A stretch of DNA of 63,740 nt from an uncultured Eubacteriales bacterium (GTDB taxonomy: Bacteria > Bacillota > Clostridia > Peptostreptococcales > Anaerovoracaceae): contig CADATO010000009.1 in the NCBI GenBank assembly GCA_902790905.1, positions 1 through 63,740 of the forward strand, written 5' to 3'. Every line of letters starts with the position of its first letter. Within the stretch, counting starts at the first letter, position 1. Below the pieces are notes generated by a model. The model was given only the letters and a program-made list of their open reading frames with translations. It was not told the origin of the DNA and made no database searches. Of the stretch, positions 8,159 to 16,679 are shown piece by piece. The position numbers were made by a program, and so were the translations under genes.

Positions 8159-9685
8159 CTATTTGTTGTTTGCAGCAACTCTCTCTGCGTTGAACGCATC
8201 GACCTTTGCTTTCAGTGCAGCTCTTCTTTCCTTGTTGGTGCCAACGCGCTTGCCATCTTCCAAAGCCAGGCCATGGCCGGTGAAGCCGAGGATGATGACA
8301 GTGATCGGCATGAGGATGTTGAAGAATGCATACATCATGTAGCTGCCGGTCGGGATACCCAGGGTGTTGCGGATGTAAACGCCGCAGGTGTTCCAGGGGA
8401 TGAGTGCGGAAGTAACTGTGCCGGCACCTTCCAGTGCGTTGGACAGAGTCTTCGGATGCAGGCCCATCTTCTGGTATGTCTCAGCGTACATACGGCCCGG
8501 GATAACGATGGAGATGTACTGTTCAGGCATCGTCATGTTGGAAGCCAGGCAGGTGATCTCGGTCAGGCAGACCAGAGCGCCAGGTGTCTTGACAACCTTG
8601 AGGATGCGGTTGACGATGGTCTCGAGCTGATGTGTGGTTTCCATGATACCACCGAACATCATAGCGATGAGGGTCATGGAGACGGAGAACATCATGTTGA
8701 GGATACCGCCGGAGTTGAGCAGTCTGTCGAGGATCAGTGTTTCCTCACCAGCATGGTTGATGAACGGAACGTCGTCGACCCATTCACGAGAAACACCGTT
8801 GATACCTGCATCCAGGTAGTCGCCGAAGGACGCATCCTGGAAGATCAAGCCGACGATGACACCAGCAAAGATGCCGAGTGTGATGCCGGGGATAGCAGGG
8901 ATCTTCATAGCAACTGCCACGATAACGATGACCGGGGGCAGAAGCAGGATCGGGTTGATGTTGAAGTTGACTTCGAGTGCATCGCTGATCGCCTGGACCT
9001 GTGCAGCATCAGCAGAAGTGTTGCTGATGGTGGTGAAGCCCATGATAGCGAAGATGATGAGGGTGATGCCGTACGCGATGCCGGTCGGCAGCATCATCAT
9101 CTTGACGTGTGTCATAACGTCGGTACCAGCCATAGCCGGAGCCAGGTTGGTGGTGTCGGACAGCGGGGACATCTTGTCGCCGAAGTACGAACCGGAAATG
9201 ACAGCGCCAGCCGCGACGGGTTCGGGGATACCGAGGCCGATCGCGATACCGATCAGAGCGATACCCATGGTGCCCATGGTACCCCAGGAGGTACCGGTTG
9301 CCAGGGATGTGATAGATGTGATCAGGACGGCAGCAACGAGGAAGATGCTCGGAGCGAGCAGCTTCATACCATAATAAATCATTGCGGGTACAACGCCGCC
9401 GACGATCCATGTACCAATCAGGATACCTACGATGATCAGGATCATGCAGGCCTGCAGAGCACGATAGATACCGTCTTTCATTGCTGTTTCGATGCTATCC
9501 CAGTCATAGCCGAGCTTCATAGCCATGATAGCTGCGACGCAGACACCGATGAACATCGGAACGTGCGGGTCAACACCGAATACGATGATGCCGGCTGCCA
9601 TAATGGCGATCAGAGCGCCAAATGATACCAGCGCCTCCCAGAGCTTAGGATCTCTGGGGGTTCTGACCTTTTTTTCTTCAGACAT
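8159..9685 (-). CDS. NhaC-family Na+/H+ (or amino-acid/organic-acid exchange) antiporter
   Basis: Polytopic membrane protein of about 508 aa with roughly a dozen hydrophobic segments. The family signature SYFGDKMSPLSDTTNLAP and the second-half segment TCLASNMTMPEQYISIVIPG are present. NhaC relatives exchange sodium for protons, malate for lactate or arginine for ornithine, and the sequence does not decide between these. The start at 9685 (MSEEKK) is preferred over an ATG 11 codons upstream because AAGGGGG lies 6 nt before it. A strong minus-strand promoter lies just upstream. Its position between rplS and rbgA, genes normally close together, suggests insertion into an ancestral ribosomal cluster. 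Confidence 0.88.
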   Translation of the reverse strand: MSEEKKVRTPRDPKLWEALVSFGALIAIMAAGIIVFGVDPHVPMFIGVCVAAIMAMKLGYDWDSIETAMKDGIYRALQACMILIIVGILIGTWIVGGVVPAMIYYGMKLLAPSIFLVAAVLITSITSLATGTSWGTMGTMGIALIGIAIGLGIPEPVAAGAVISGSYFGDKMSPLSDTTNLAPAMAGTDVMTHVKMMMLPTGIAYGITLIIFAIMGFTTISNTSADAAQVQAISDALEVNFNINPILLLPPVIVIVAVAMKIPAIPGITLGIFAGVIVGLIFQDASFGDYLDAGINGVSREWVDDVPFINHAGEETLILDRLLNSGGILNMMFSVSMTLIAMMFGGIMETTHQLETIVNRILKVVKTPGALVCLTEITCLASNMTMPEQYISIVIPGRMYAETYQKMGLHPKTLSNALEGAGTVTSALIPWNTCGVYIRNTLGIPTGSYMMYAFFNILMPITVIILGFTGHGLALEDGKRVGTNKERRAALKAKVDAFNAERVAANNK

Positions 9686-9732
9686 GTTTTTCCCCCTTTC
9701 AGAAAAAATGTCATCCATATACGATCGGAAAG

Positions 9733-9761
9733 ATTATAGCATGTTACCACAAAACGTGCAA
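9733..9761 (-). promoter_or_regulatory. Strong predicted promoter for the nhaC-like gene
   Basis: On the minus strand: TTGCAC (9756-9761), 17-bp spacer, TATAAT (9733-9738) with an extended -10 TG. It is among the best matches to the SigA consensus in the window. Confidence 0.8.
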
Positions 9762-9846
9762 AAGGTTTAAAAAAATCAAGTTAACTCAAAAAAGCAAAAA
9801 AAAACAAATGACCGGAGCACAACAATCGTGATTTGAACGACGAACG

Positions 9847-9922
9847 GTTGAATTTTCAACATTTGTTGGCCTTTGTGCGGTCATGAAGGTGCTTTTTCTT
9901 GGTAAAGTAACAATAAATTGTT
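9847..9922. repeat. Cluster of short palindromes in the nhaC-rbgA divergent gap
   Basis: GTTGAA-TT-TTCAAC (9847-9860) and CAACA-TT-TGTTG (9857-9868) share their central CAAC arm, and AACAAT-AA-ATTGTT (9909-9922) follows. They lie between the two outward promoters, so they are more likely protein-binding DNA sites than RNA hairpins. The surrounding sequence (9770-9960) is A/T-rich with no ORF. Confidence 0.4.
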
Positions 9923-9944
9923 CACTTATGTTTTTTTGTCTCCA

Positions 9945-9973
9945 TTCCACAAATCCATCGAAATCAGTATAAT
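9945..9973 (+). promoter_or_regulatory. Predicted promoter for rbgA-rnhB
   Basis: TTCCAC (9945-9950), 17-bp spacer, perfect TATAAT (9968-9973), 70 bp before the rbgA start. Confidence 0.6.
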
Positions 9974-10042
9974 AAATGTAAGATAAGGGCCGGAATTGCG
10001 ATTCTGCAGCACCATTCAGACACTGCAACGAAAGGACAGACT

Positions 10043-10882
10043 GTGATAGAGAACATCAACTGGTACCCCGGACATATGAAAAAAACCCGGGAGCTCATAC
10101 GGGATAACCTCAAGGTTGTCGATGCGGCGGTCGAAGTGATCGATGCACGGATCCCGGTGTCGAGCCGCAACCCCATCATCGATGAACTGCTGGGCAGCAA
10201 ACCGCGGATCATCGCGTTCAACAAGAGCGACCTGGCGGATGAAGCCGCCAATAAGGCATGGCTGGCGCATTTTCGTGCGCAGGGCGTGACGGCGGTCATG
10301 ACCAACTGCAACCGCGGGGACGGCATCAAACAGCTCCTGGCAAAACTTGCCGAGGAAGAATCGCGTAAGTTTGACGGTGCGGAGCACCACCGGCCGTTCC
10401 GCATGATGATCGTCGGTGTGCCGAACGTGGGCAAGTCTTCGCTCATCAACCGGCTGACAGGCAGAAAGAGCACGCAGGTCGGAGACCGGCCGGGCGTGAC
10501 GAAAGGCAAACAGTGGCTGACGCTCTCCAACGGGATGCAGCTGCTGGATACGCCGGGCATTCTCTGGCCGAAGTTCGAAGACCCCAATGTCGGCATGAAG
10601 CTCGCCTACTGCGGCAGCATCAAGGACGAGATCCTCGACAGGGCGGATCTGGCATTGGAGCTGATCACGGAACTGCAGGAACTCTATCCGGAAGAACTGT
10701 GTGCCAGATATAAATTGGAAGAAATCTGTGAAATGCCGCTCGATACGATGGAAGCCATCGCGGCAAAGCGCGGCTTCCTGCTGCCGGGTAAGCGCATCGA
10801 CTATGAACGGACGGCGACAACGGTGCTGGATGAATTCCGCAGCGGAACGATCGGCAGGATGACGCTGGAGATGCCATTATGA
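10043..10882 (+). CDS. rbgA: Ribosome biogenesis GTPase RbgA (YlqF), circularly permuted
   Basis: GTPase required for late assembly of the 50S subunit. The 279-aa protein has the permuted motif order typical of the family: G4 NKSD (60-63) comes before G1 GVPNVGKSS (125-133), the PGVT segment (150-153) and G3 DTPG (169-172). The N-terminal WYPGHMKKT is a family hallmark. Translation starts at a GTG preceded by AAAGGA. The gene overlaps rnhB by 4 bp (ATGA), indicating coupling. rplS-lepB-rbgA-rnhB is a common Firmicutes order; here lepB is absent and two unrelated minus-strand genes lie between rplS and rbgA. Confidence 0.95.
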   Translation: MIENINWYPGHMKKTRELIRDNLKVVDAAVEVIDARIPVSSRNPIIDELLGSKPRIIAFNKSDLADEAANKAWLAHFRAQGVTAVMTNCNRGDGIKQLLAKLAEEESRKFDGAEHHRPFRMMIVGVPNVGKSSLINRLTGRKSTQVGDRPGVTKGKQWLTLSNGMQLLDTPGILWPKFEDPNVGMKLAYCGSIKDEILDRADLALELITELQELYPEELCARYKLEEICEMPLDTMEAIAAKRGFLLPGKRIDYERTATTVLDEFRSGTIGRMTLEMPL

Positions 10883-11583
10883 AAAAAGCGGAACGGGAGC
10901 AGATGCTCCGGGAAAAACTGGCTGCGATGAAGGCGTTTGAGCGCGGGGCGGTGGAAGAGCTCGCCGGTGCGCGGCAGGGTGCTGACGAAAAAGATACCGT
11001 ACCTTTTTATATAGCCGGCATCGATGAAGTGGGCCGCGGCCCGCTCGCGGGGCCCGTCGTGACCTGCTGTGTTGTCCTGCCGGCGGACTTTGATCTCATC
11101 GGCGTGGACGACAGCAAGAAACTCAGCGAAAAGAAGCGCACGGAGATGGCGCCCCTGATCAAGGAGAAGGCGCTGGCGTACGGATTCGGGATGGCGGATG
11201 AAAAGGTCATCGACCGGATCAATATCCTGAACGCGACCAAGGGGGCGATGCGCGTCGCCTGCCTGGAAGCGGATAAGATGCTGCGGGAAAAAACAGGCCG
11301 CGGCATCGACTGCCTGCTGATCGATGCGGTGCACCTCGAGGATATCCCGTTCCCGCAGAAGTCCATCATCAAAGGCGATGCGAAGAGCGTCAGCATTGCG
11401 GCGGCGTCCATCCTCGCCAAGGTCACCAGGGATGCGATGATGGTGAAGTATGCGGAGCAGTATCCGTGGTATGCCTTTGAGAAAAACAAGGGGTACGGGA
11501 CAGCGGCGCATTACGACGGTCTGCGCGCGCACGGACCGTGTCCGATCCACAGAATGACGTTCCTGAAAAACTTTATAAAATAA
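10879..11583 (+). CDS. rnhB: Ribonuclease HII
   Basis: Cleaves RNA in RNA-DNA hybrids and at misincorporated ribonucleotides. The 234-aa protein shows the first two catalytic acids in GIDEVGRGPLAGPV (Asp49, Glu50), DDSKKLSEKKR, the IDAVHL aspartate and KGDAKSVSIAAASILAKVTRD. The N-terminal 45 residues are a charged extension seen in several clostridial forms. It overlaps rbgA by 4 bp. No clear terminator follows; the next promoter begins 15 bp after the stop. Confidence 0.95.
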   Translation: MKKAEREQMLREKLAAMKAFERGAVEELAGARQGADEKDTVPFYIAGIDEVGRGPLAGPVVTCCVVLPADFDLIGVDDSKKLSEKKRTEMAPLIKEKALAYGFGMADEKVIDRINILNATKGAMRVACLEADKMLREKTGRGIDCLLIDAVHLEDIPFPQKSIIKGDAKSVSIAAASILAKVTRDAMMVKYAEQYPWYAFEKNKGYGTAAHYDGLRAHGPCPIHRMTFLKNFIK

Positions 11584-11597
11584 AGGAAAAATAGTTA

Positions 11598-11626
11598 TTG
11601 CGATTCCATATGCGGTATGCTATTAT
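11598..11626 (+). promoter_or_regulatory. Predicted promoter of the yhdT-panF unit, overlapping a GCGATTCC octamer
   Basis: TTGCGA (11598-11603), 17-bp spacer, TATTAT (11621-11626) with an extended -10 TG. The octamer at 11600-11607 covers part of the -35 hexamer. Confidence 0.65.
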
Positions 11627-11840
11627 CCTACCGTAAAAAATCGAGCGCGATCGGTGATCGAATCCTGACAGCGAAATGCGCGGCGATGAGCAAAATGTTT
11701 ATATCTTTGCAATCGTTAGCGTAGGCTCCCGCAAGGGGCAGTCAGGGGAAGATCACTGTTTTTATATGCGCGGCTGCGGCAGGCGGGACCCACAAAGGGC
11801 CGGCACTGAAATCCGCAGACAGTAGAGAGGAAGGAGCAAT
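11627..11840 (+). promoter_or_regulatory. Long 5' leader of the yhdT-panF unit, possible cis-acting RNA
   Basis: About 210 nt without a credible ORF between the promoter and the Shine-Dalgarno AGGAAGGAG. It includes CGATC-ggt-GATCG (11648-11660), a GC-rich CCCGCAAGGGG segment (about 11728-11740) and G-rich, purine-rich tracts before the gene. I could not match it to a riboswitch class I know. Length and composition are the only support for a regulatory role. Confidence 0.4.
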
Positions 11841-12134
11841 ATGCAACATCAGATCAAAACAGAGTTCGAAAAGAACCAGCAGATCAAGAAAGAGGCACTG
11901 GCGTCCATCGCGCTGTATGTCGCATTCTTTATCTGGTGGTACGTGACGGGTTACGGCCTCGCCGGAACAGGCACACCGCAGACATACACTTATGTGATGG
12001 GTCTGCCGATGTGGTTCTTCCTGAGCTGCGTGGTCGGATACGTCCTGTTCTGCGTCGCGTCGGTCCTTGTCGTGAAGTTCGTTTTCAAAGACTTCGACCT
12101 CGGCGAAGAAGCGGAAGGGGGTGAGCAGGCATGA
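11841..12134 (+). CDS. YhdT-family (DUF997) small membrane protein, partner of PanF
   Basis: 97-aa protein with two transmembrane helices (about 25-43 and 52-75) and an acidic C-terminus. YhdT/DUF997 proteins are encoded directly before sodium/pantothenate symporters in many bacteria; the role is not established, and an accessory subunit is inferred. The 4-bp overlap with panF (ATGA) supports joint production. The Shine-Dalgarno AGGAAGGAG is strong. Confidence 0.8.
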   Translation: MQHQIKTEFEKNQQIKKEALASIALYVAFFIWWYVTGYGLAGTGTPQTYTYVMGLPMWFFLSCVVGYVLFCVASVLVVKFVFKDFDLGEEAEGGEQA

Positions 12135-13672
12135 TCAAGCACGCCAGCACATCGTACACGATCATTCTGATCTCTGTCCTCGTCATCTATCTGCTCATCA
12201 ACCTGGTTGTGGGTCTTTGGACCAGCAAAAAGCAGGCGCAGATCGATAAGGCGGAAGGAAAAGGCTTTATCAACAACTACTTCATCGGCGGCCGTTCTAT
12301 GGGCGGGCTTGTCCTGGCAATGACACTGATTGCCACATTTACGAGCGCTTCCAGCTTCATCGGCGGGCCCGGCGTCGCATCCGCAAAAGGACTTGTCTGG
12401 GTCTATCTGTCGATGATCCAGGTGCCCACGGCGTTCATCATTCTGGGCATCCTCGGCAAGAAGTTTGCCATCATCTCCAGAAAGACCAATGCGGTCACCA
12501 TCACGGACTATCTGCGCGCCAGATATAAGTCCACGCCGGTGGTCATCATTTCTTCGGTCTGCCTGGTCCTGTTCTTCATCGCACAGATGATGAGCCAGTT
12601 CCTCGGCGGGGCGATCCTGTTCCAGACGATCACAGGGCTGTCCTATATCTACGGACTGATCCTGTTTGGCATCGTCGTCATCATCTACACGACGATCGGC
12701 GGCTTCAAGGCTGTTGTTACGACGGATACGATCCAGGGCCTGGTCATGGTCCTCGGCGCGATCATTCTCATCGTCACGATCGTCACACAGGCGGGCGGCT
12801 TCGATGCCATGACAGCCAAGCTGCAGGAAGTGACCCCCAACTATGCGGACATCACCTCCGGCGGCACAACAGCCAAAGCGTACGTCATGTCCTTCTGGGT
12901 GCTCGTCGGTATCGGTGTTCTCGGTCTGCCGCAGACAGCGGTCCGCGGTATGGGCTTTAAAGACACAAAGTCTCTGCACAATGCGATCATCTACGGCACG
13001 ATCGTCGTCGGCTTCCTGATGCTCGTCATGCACATCTCCGGTGTCTTCGCACCGGCCGTCATCGACACGGCTGCGCTCGACAGCACTGACTACGTTGTGC
13101 CCAAGATCATGCTGCAGTACATGCATCCTGTTGTAGCGGGTCTGTTCATCGCGGCGCCGCTTGCAGCGATCATGTCGACCGTCTCTTCGCTGCTGATCCT
13201 GGCATCCGCAGCGATCGTCAAGGACATCTATCTGAACTACATTGTGAAGGATGAAAAGAAATCGCTGCCGCAGTTCAGCAAGAAGATCTCGAACATCTCC
13301 ATGTTCACCACCCTGATCATCGGTCTGATCGTCATGGTCTTCGTTATCAAACCACCGTCGGCCATCGTCTGGATCAACCTGTTCGCCATGGGCGGTCTGG
13401 AATGTGCCTTCTTCTGCCCGATCCTGTTCGGTCTCTACTGGAAGAAAGCCAACGCCCTCGGGTCGGTCATGTCGTCCATCCTCGGTGTTGCGGCGTTCCT
13501 GTTCATCAGCAGCTGGAACACAGGGCATCCGGAAGCTGTCATCAGTCTCTTCGGCACAAGCCCGATCGTACCGAGCATTCTGATCAGCATCGCGGCATTC
13601 GTGATCTTCTCCCTCATCGGGAAGAAGCCGGATCAGGAAACGCTGGATCTGTTCTATCCGGAGCAGGCATAG
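12131..13672 (+). CDS. panF: Sodium/pantothenate symporter-type SSF transporter
   Basis: A 513-aa sodium:solute symporter with about 13 transmembrane segments. The N-terminal TSKKQAQIDKAEGKGFINNY region, the FIGGRSMGGLVLAMTLIATF segment with GPGVASAKGL after it, and TVSSLLILASAAIVKDIY near TM9 are typical of the PanF branch. Substrate is inferred from the adjacent YhdT partner and overall similarity to PanF; proline or another solute cannot be excluded. The operon begins with a long leader. A P1-family peptidase follows after 57 bp and may be cotranscribed. Confidence 0.85.
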   Translation: MIKHASTSYTIILISVLVIYLLINLVVGLWTSKKQAQIDKAEGKGFINNYFIGGRSMGGLVLAMTLIATFTSASSFIGGPGVASAKGLVWVYLSMIQVPTAFIILGILGKKFAIISRKTNAVTITDYLRARYKSTPVVIISSVCLVLFFIAQMMSQFLGGAILFQTITGLSYIYGLILFGIVVIIYTTIGGFKAVVTTDTIQGLVMVLGAIILIVTIVTQAGGFDAMTAKLQEVTPNYADITSGGTTAKAYVMSFWVLVGIGVLGLPQTAVRGMGFKDTKSLHNAIIYGTIVVGFLMLVMHISGVFAPAVIDTAALDSTDYVVPKIMLQYMHPVVAGLFIAAPLAAIMSTVSSLLILASAAIVKDIYLNYIVKDEKKSLPQFSKKISNISMFTTLIIGLIVMVFVIKPPSAIVWINLFAMGGLECAFFCPILFGLYWKKANALGSVMSSILGVAAFLFISSWNTGHPEAVISLFGTSPIVPSILISIAAFVIFSLIGKKPDQETLDLFYPEQA

Positions 13673-13729
13673 CGCGGCAGTCTGACGGCAGTCGTCGGTT
13701 CATAAAAAGAAATGAAAGGAGAACGCATC

Positions 13730-14752
13730 ATGAACGGTGTCAGGGAGATCAGGCTGACAGATATAAAAGGGATCCGGGTCGGACATGCACAGAATGAAGA
13801 GGGCGGTACCGGCTGCACGGCGGTCATCTGCGAGAAAGGAGCGACGGCAAGCGTCGACGTGCGCGGCGGCGGGCCGGCCTCAAGAGAAACAGAACTGCTG
13901 CGGCCCGAGAAAATGGTCCAGCAGATCCACTGCGTCATGCTGTCCGGCGGCAGCGCGTTCGGCCTGGAAGCCGGCGACGGCGCGATGCAGTACCTGGAGG
14001 AAAAGGGAATCGGTTTTGATGTCGGCGTCGGCGTCGTGCCGATCGTCTGCGGCGCCTCCTGCTTTGACCTCGTGGTCGGCGATCCGAAATGCAGACCGGA
14101 CAAGGCGATGGGCTACGCGGCCTGCCTGGCTTCCGAAGCCGGCGAAGAACCTGCCATGGGCAATGTCGGCGCCGGGACCGGTGCAACGGTCGGCAAGTTT
14201 CTCGGGCTGGACTATATGATCAAGACCGGTCTTGGCATCCATGCCGTGCAGGTCGGCGAGGTACAGTGCGCGGCGCTGGTCACCGTCAATGCGCTTGGCG
14301 ATGTGATCGACTACGACACCGGCAAAACGATCGCGGGTCTTCTGAATGAAGACAAGACGGGCTTCCGCAGCACGGTGGAGGCGATGTATCAGGAAATCGG
14401 CAAAGACCGCAATGTCTACCACGATGAGGTCCCGGCGGCTGGTGCAGACACTGCCAGCCCGGTGACGAACACGACACTTGGTGTGATCATCACGAATGCA
14501 AAACTGGACAAGGCGCAGTGCAGCAAACTGGCGCAGATCGCGCACAACGGCTATGCCAGAACGATCCAGCCCGTTCACACCAGCGCAGACGGCGACACGA
14601 TCTTCGTGCTGGCGACCGGCGAGGTCGAAGTGGCTCCCGACTGCCTCGGCGCACTTGCTACAGAGGTGATGGGGCGTGCGGTCAACAAGGCTGCGCGGGA
14701 AGCGGCGCCTGCATACGGTCTCAAAGCGGCGCGAGATTTCGTGACAGAATAG
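13730..14752 (+). CDS. P1 family peptidase (DmpA/L-aminopeptidase-D-esterase type, S58)
   Basis: Predicted Ntn-fold autoprocessing aminopeptidase of about 340 aa. The start at 13730 (MNGVREI) is chosen because AAAGGAG lies just before it; an ATG six codons upstream falls inside that Shine-Dalgarno. Features include GIRVGHAQNEEGGTGCTAV, GGSAFGLEAGDG, GNVGAGTGATVGK and the candidate self-cleavage/nucleophile site in PVTNTTLGVI (Thr after Asn). Family members hydrolyse N-terminal D- or beta-amino-acid peptides. Adjacency to a pantothenate-type symporter is notable because pantothenate contains beta-alanine, but a functional link is only an inference. Confidence 0.85.
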   Translation: MNGVREIRLTDIKGIRVGHAQNEEGGTGCTAVICEKGATASVDVRGGGPASRETELLRPEKMVQQIHCVMLSGGSAFGLEAGDGAMQYLEEKGIGFDVGVGVVPIVCGASCFDLVVGDPKCRPDKAMGYAACLASEAGEEPAMGNVGAGTGATVGKFLGLDYMIKTGLGIHAVQVGEVQCAALVTVNALGDVIDYDTGKTIAGLLNEDKTGFRSTVEAMYQEIGKDRNVYHDEVPAAGADTASPVTNTTLGVIITNAKLDKAQCSKLAQIAHNGYARTIQPVHTSADGDTIFVLATGEVEVAPDCLGALATEVMGRAVNKAAREAAPAYGLKAARDFVTE

Positions 14753-14770
14753 GCTTTTTACTAAATCATC

Positions 14771-14799
14771 ACACAAAGACACAGCAAACTGTGTATAAT
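14771..14799 (+). promoter_or_regulatory. Predicted fhs promoter with an internal inverted repeat
   Basis: TATAAT (14794-14799) with a weak -35 ACACAA (14771-14776) at 17 bp. Between them lies a perfect inverted repeat ACACAG-caaa-CTGTGT (14779-14794), a possible operator. In the leader, ACCCGGC (14824-14830) can pair with GCCGGGT (14845-14851). Confidence 0.55.
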
Positions 14800-14887
14800 G
14801 AGACCGTACGAAATGGTCATATCACCCGGCAGCCGGCAATGACCGCCGGGTATCGTAAATTGAAGCGAATACAGAAAGGAAAAGCGC

Positions 14888-16564
14888 ATGGAAATCAAGA
14901 CCGATATCGAGATTGCACAGGCCAATGAGATGATGCATATCATGGATGTCGCCAGATCGGCAGGCATCGATGAGAAGTACGTGGAGCAGTACGGCAATTA
15001 TAAGGCAAAGATCGACTACAGCCTGCTGCAGGACCGCAAGGATGCACCGGACGGAAAACTGATCCTTGTCACCGCGATCACCCCGACACCGGCAGGTGAA
15101 GGGAAGACAACCACGACAGTCGGTCTTGCAGACGGTATGAAGAAGATCGGCAAGAATGTCGTTGTGGCGCTGAGAGAGCCCTCCCTTGGCCCCGTCTTCG
15201 GTATCAAAGGCGGCGCGGCAGGCGGCGGTTATGCGCAGGTCGTTCCGATGGAGGATATCAACCTGCACTTTACCGGCGACATGCACGCGATCGGCGCTGC
15301 GAACAATCTGCTGGCCGCGATGCTGGACAACCACATCCAGCAGGGCAATGCGCTCGGCATCGACCCCAAGCAGATCACCTGGAGACGCTGCGTCGATATG
15401 AATGACCGCCAGCTGCGCAATGTCGTAGACGGTCTTGGCGGCAAGATGCAGGGCGTTCCCAGAGAAGACGGATTTGACATCACGGTTGCGAGCGAGATCA
15501 TGGCGATTCTCTGCCTGGCAAAGGACATCGACGACCTGAAGGCGCGCATCTCCCGCATCGTTGTCGGCTACAGCTATGACGGTGAACCGGTCACAGCCGG
15601 TCAGCTCAAGGCACAGGGCGCGATGGCGGCGCTGCTCAAGGATGCGCTCAAGCCCAACCTGGTCCAGACACTGGAGCACACACCGGCATTCGTCCATGGC
15701 GGCCCGTTCGCGAACATCGCACACGGCTGCAACTCCGTCATGGCTACACGTATGGCGCTCAAGATGGGCGATTACGTGGTCACAGAGGCTGGCTTCGGCG
15801 CTGACCTCGGCGCAGAGAAATTCCTCGACATCAAGTGCCGCATGGCAGATCTGCATCCGGCGGCTGTCGTCGTCGTTGCGACCGTACGCGCGCTCAAGCA
15901 TCACGGCGGCGTTGCCAAGGCGGACCTCAACAAAGAAAACCTCGAAGCGCTGGAAAAGGGTCTTCCGAACCTGCTGCAGCACGTGCAGAATATGACGACC
16001 GTCTACAAACTGCCGACCGTCGTCGCGATCAACGCATTCCCGACCGATACAAAGGCGGAGCTCGACCTGGTCGAAGCGAAGTGCAAGGAACTCGGCGTCA
16101 ACGTCGCGCTGTCCGAAGTCTGGGCGAAGGGCGGCGAAGGCGGTGTGGCACTGGCGGAAGAAGTGGTACGTCTGTGCGAGGAACCCAACGACTTCTCCTT
16201 CAGCTATGAACTGGAAGGCAGCATCGAAGACAAGATCCGCCAGATCGCGAAAAAGATCTACCACGCGAAGCACCTGATGCTCCTGCCGAATGCCAAGAAG
16301 CAGGCGGCGCAGCTCGAAGAGCTCGGATTTGGCAACCTGCCGATCTGCGTGGCGAAGACGCAGTACTCCTTCTCGGACGATCCTTCGCTGCTTGGCGCAC
16401 CGCAGGATTTCACGGTCAACGTACGCAACCTGAAAGTTTCCGCAGGCGCGGGATTCATCGTTGCGCTCACCGGTGACATCATGACGATGCCCGGTCTGCC
16501 GAAGGTGCCGGCTGCAGAACGCATCGACGTCGACAGCGACGGAAAGATCTCCGGCCTGTTCTAA
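14888..16564 (+). CDS. fhs: Formate-tetrahydrofolate ligase
   Basis: ATP-dependent synthesis of 10-formyl-THF from formate and THF, the entry step of the methyl branch of one-carbon metabolism. The 558-aa length is standard. The nucleotide-binding loop [13 protein letters not shown] (65-77), [15 protein letters not shown] and FTGDMHAI are intact, as is the C-terminal [11 protein letters not shown]. The preceding AAAGGAAAAGCGC provides the ribosome site. It is followed by its own terminator, and fchA and folD start a separate transcript downstream. Together they interconvert formate and methylene-THF. CODH/ACS genes are not in this window, so this does not by itself indicate acetogenesis. Confidence 0.97.
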   Translation: MEIKTDIEIAQANEMMHIMDVARSAGIDEKYVEQYGNYKAKIDYSLLQDRKDAPDGKLILVTAITPTPAGEGKTTTTVGLADGMKKIGKNVVVALREPSLGPVFGIKGGAAGGGYAQVVPMEDINLHFTGDMHAIGAANNLLAAMLDNHIQQGNALGIDPKQITWRRCVDMNDRQLRNVVDGLGGKMQGVPREDGFDITVASEIMAILCLAKDIDDLKARISRIVVGYSYDGEPVTAGQLKAQGAMAALLKDALKPNLVQTLEHTPAFVHGGPFANIAHGCNSVMATRMALKMGDYVVTEAGFGADLGAEKFLDIKCRMADLHPAAVVVVATVRALKHHGGVAKADLNKENLEALEKGLPNLLQHVQNMTTVYKLPTVVAINAFPTDTKAELDLVEAKCKELGVNVALSEVWAKGGEGGVALAEEVVRLCEEPNDFSFSYELEGSIEDKIRQIAKKIYHAKHLMLLPNAKKQAAQLEELGFGNLPICVAKTQYSFSDDPSLLGAPQDFTVNVRNLKVSAGAGFIVALTGDIMTMPGLPKVPAAERIDVDSDGKISGLF

Positions 16565-16590
16565 GACTAAGCCTCATCAGACAAAGAAAG

Positions 16591-16618
16591 AAAACCGGAC
16601 TGCTTGCGGTCCGGTTTT
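16591..16618 (+). terminator. Terminator after fhs
   Basis: AACCGGAC (16593-16600) and GTCCGGTT (16609-16616) stem with a TTTTT tail. A new promoter overlaps its 3' half. Confidence 0.85.
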
Positions 16619-16631
16619 TGTCATATATAAT
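16604..16631 (+). promoter_or_regulatory. Predicted promoter for fchA-folD-larB-larC
   Basis: TTGCGG (16604-16609), 16-bp spacer, TATAAT (16626-16631). The -35 lies within the 3' side of the fhs terminator, so the terminator hairpin and the promoter share sequence. Confidence 0.55.
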
Positions 16632-16679
16632 GGTTAGAGACACCATTTTCGTTCATCATTATAAAGGAAGATACAAACC

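Noticed and set aside
14753-14887. A THF or ZTP riboswitch before fhs
   Set aside because: The leader of about 85 nt has simple hairpins but not the conserved cores of those classes as I know them.
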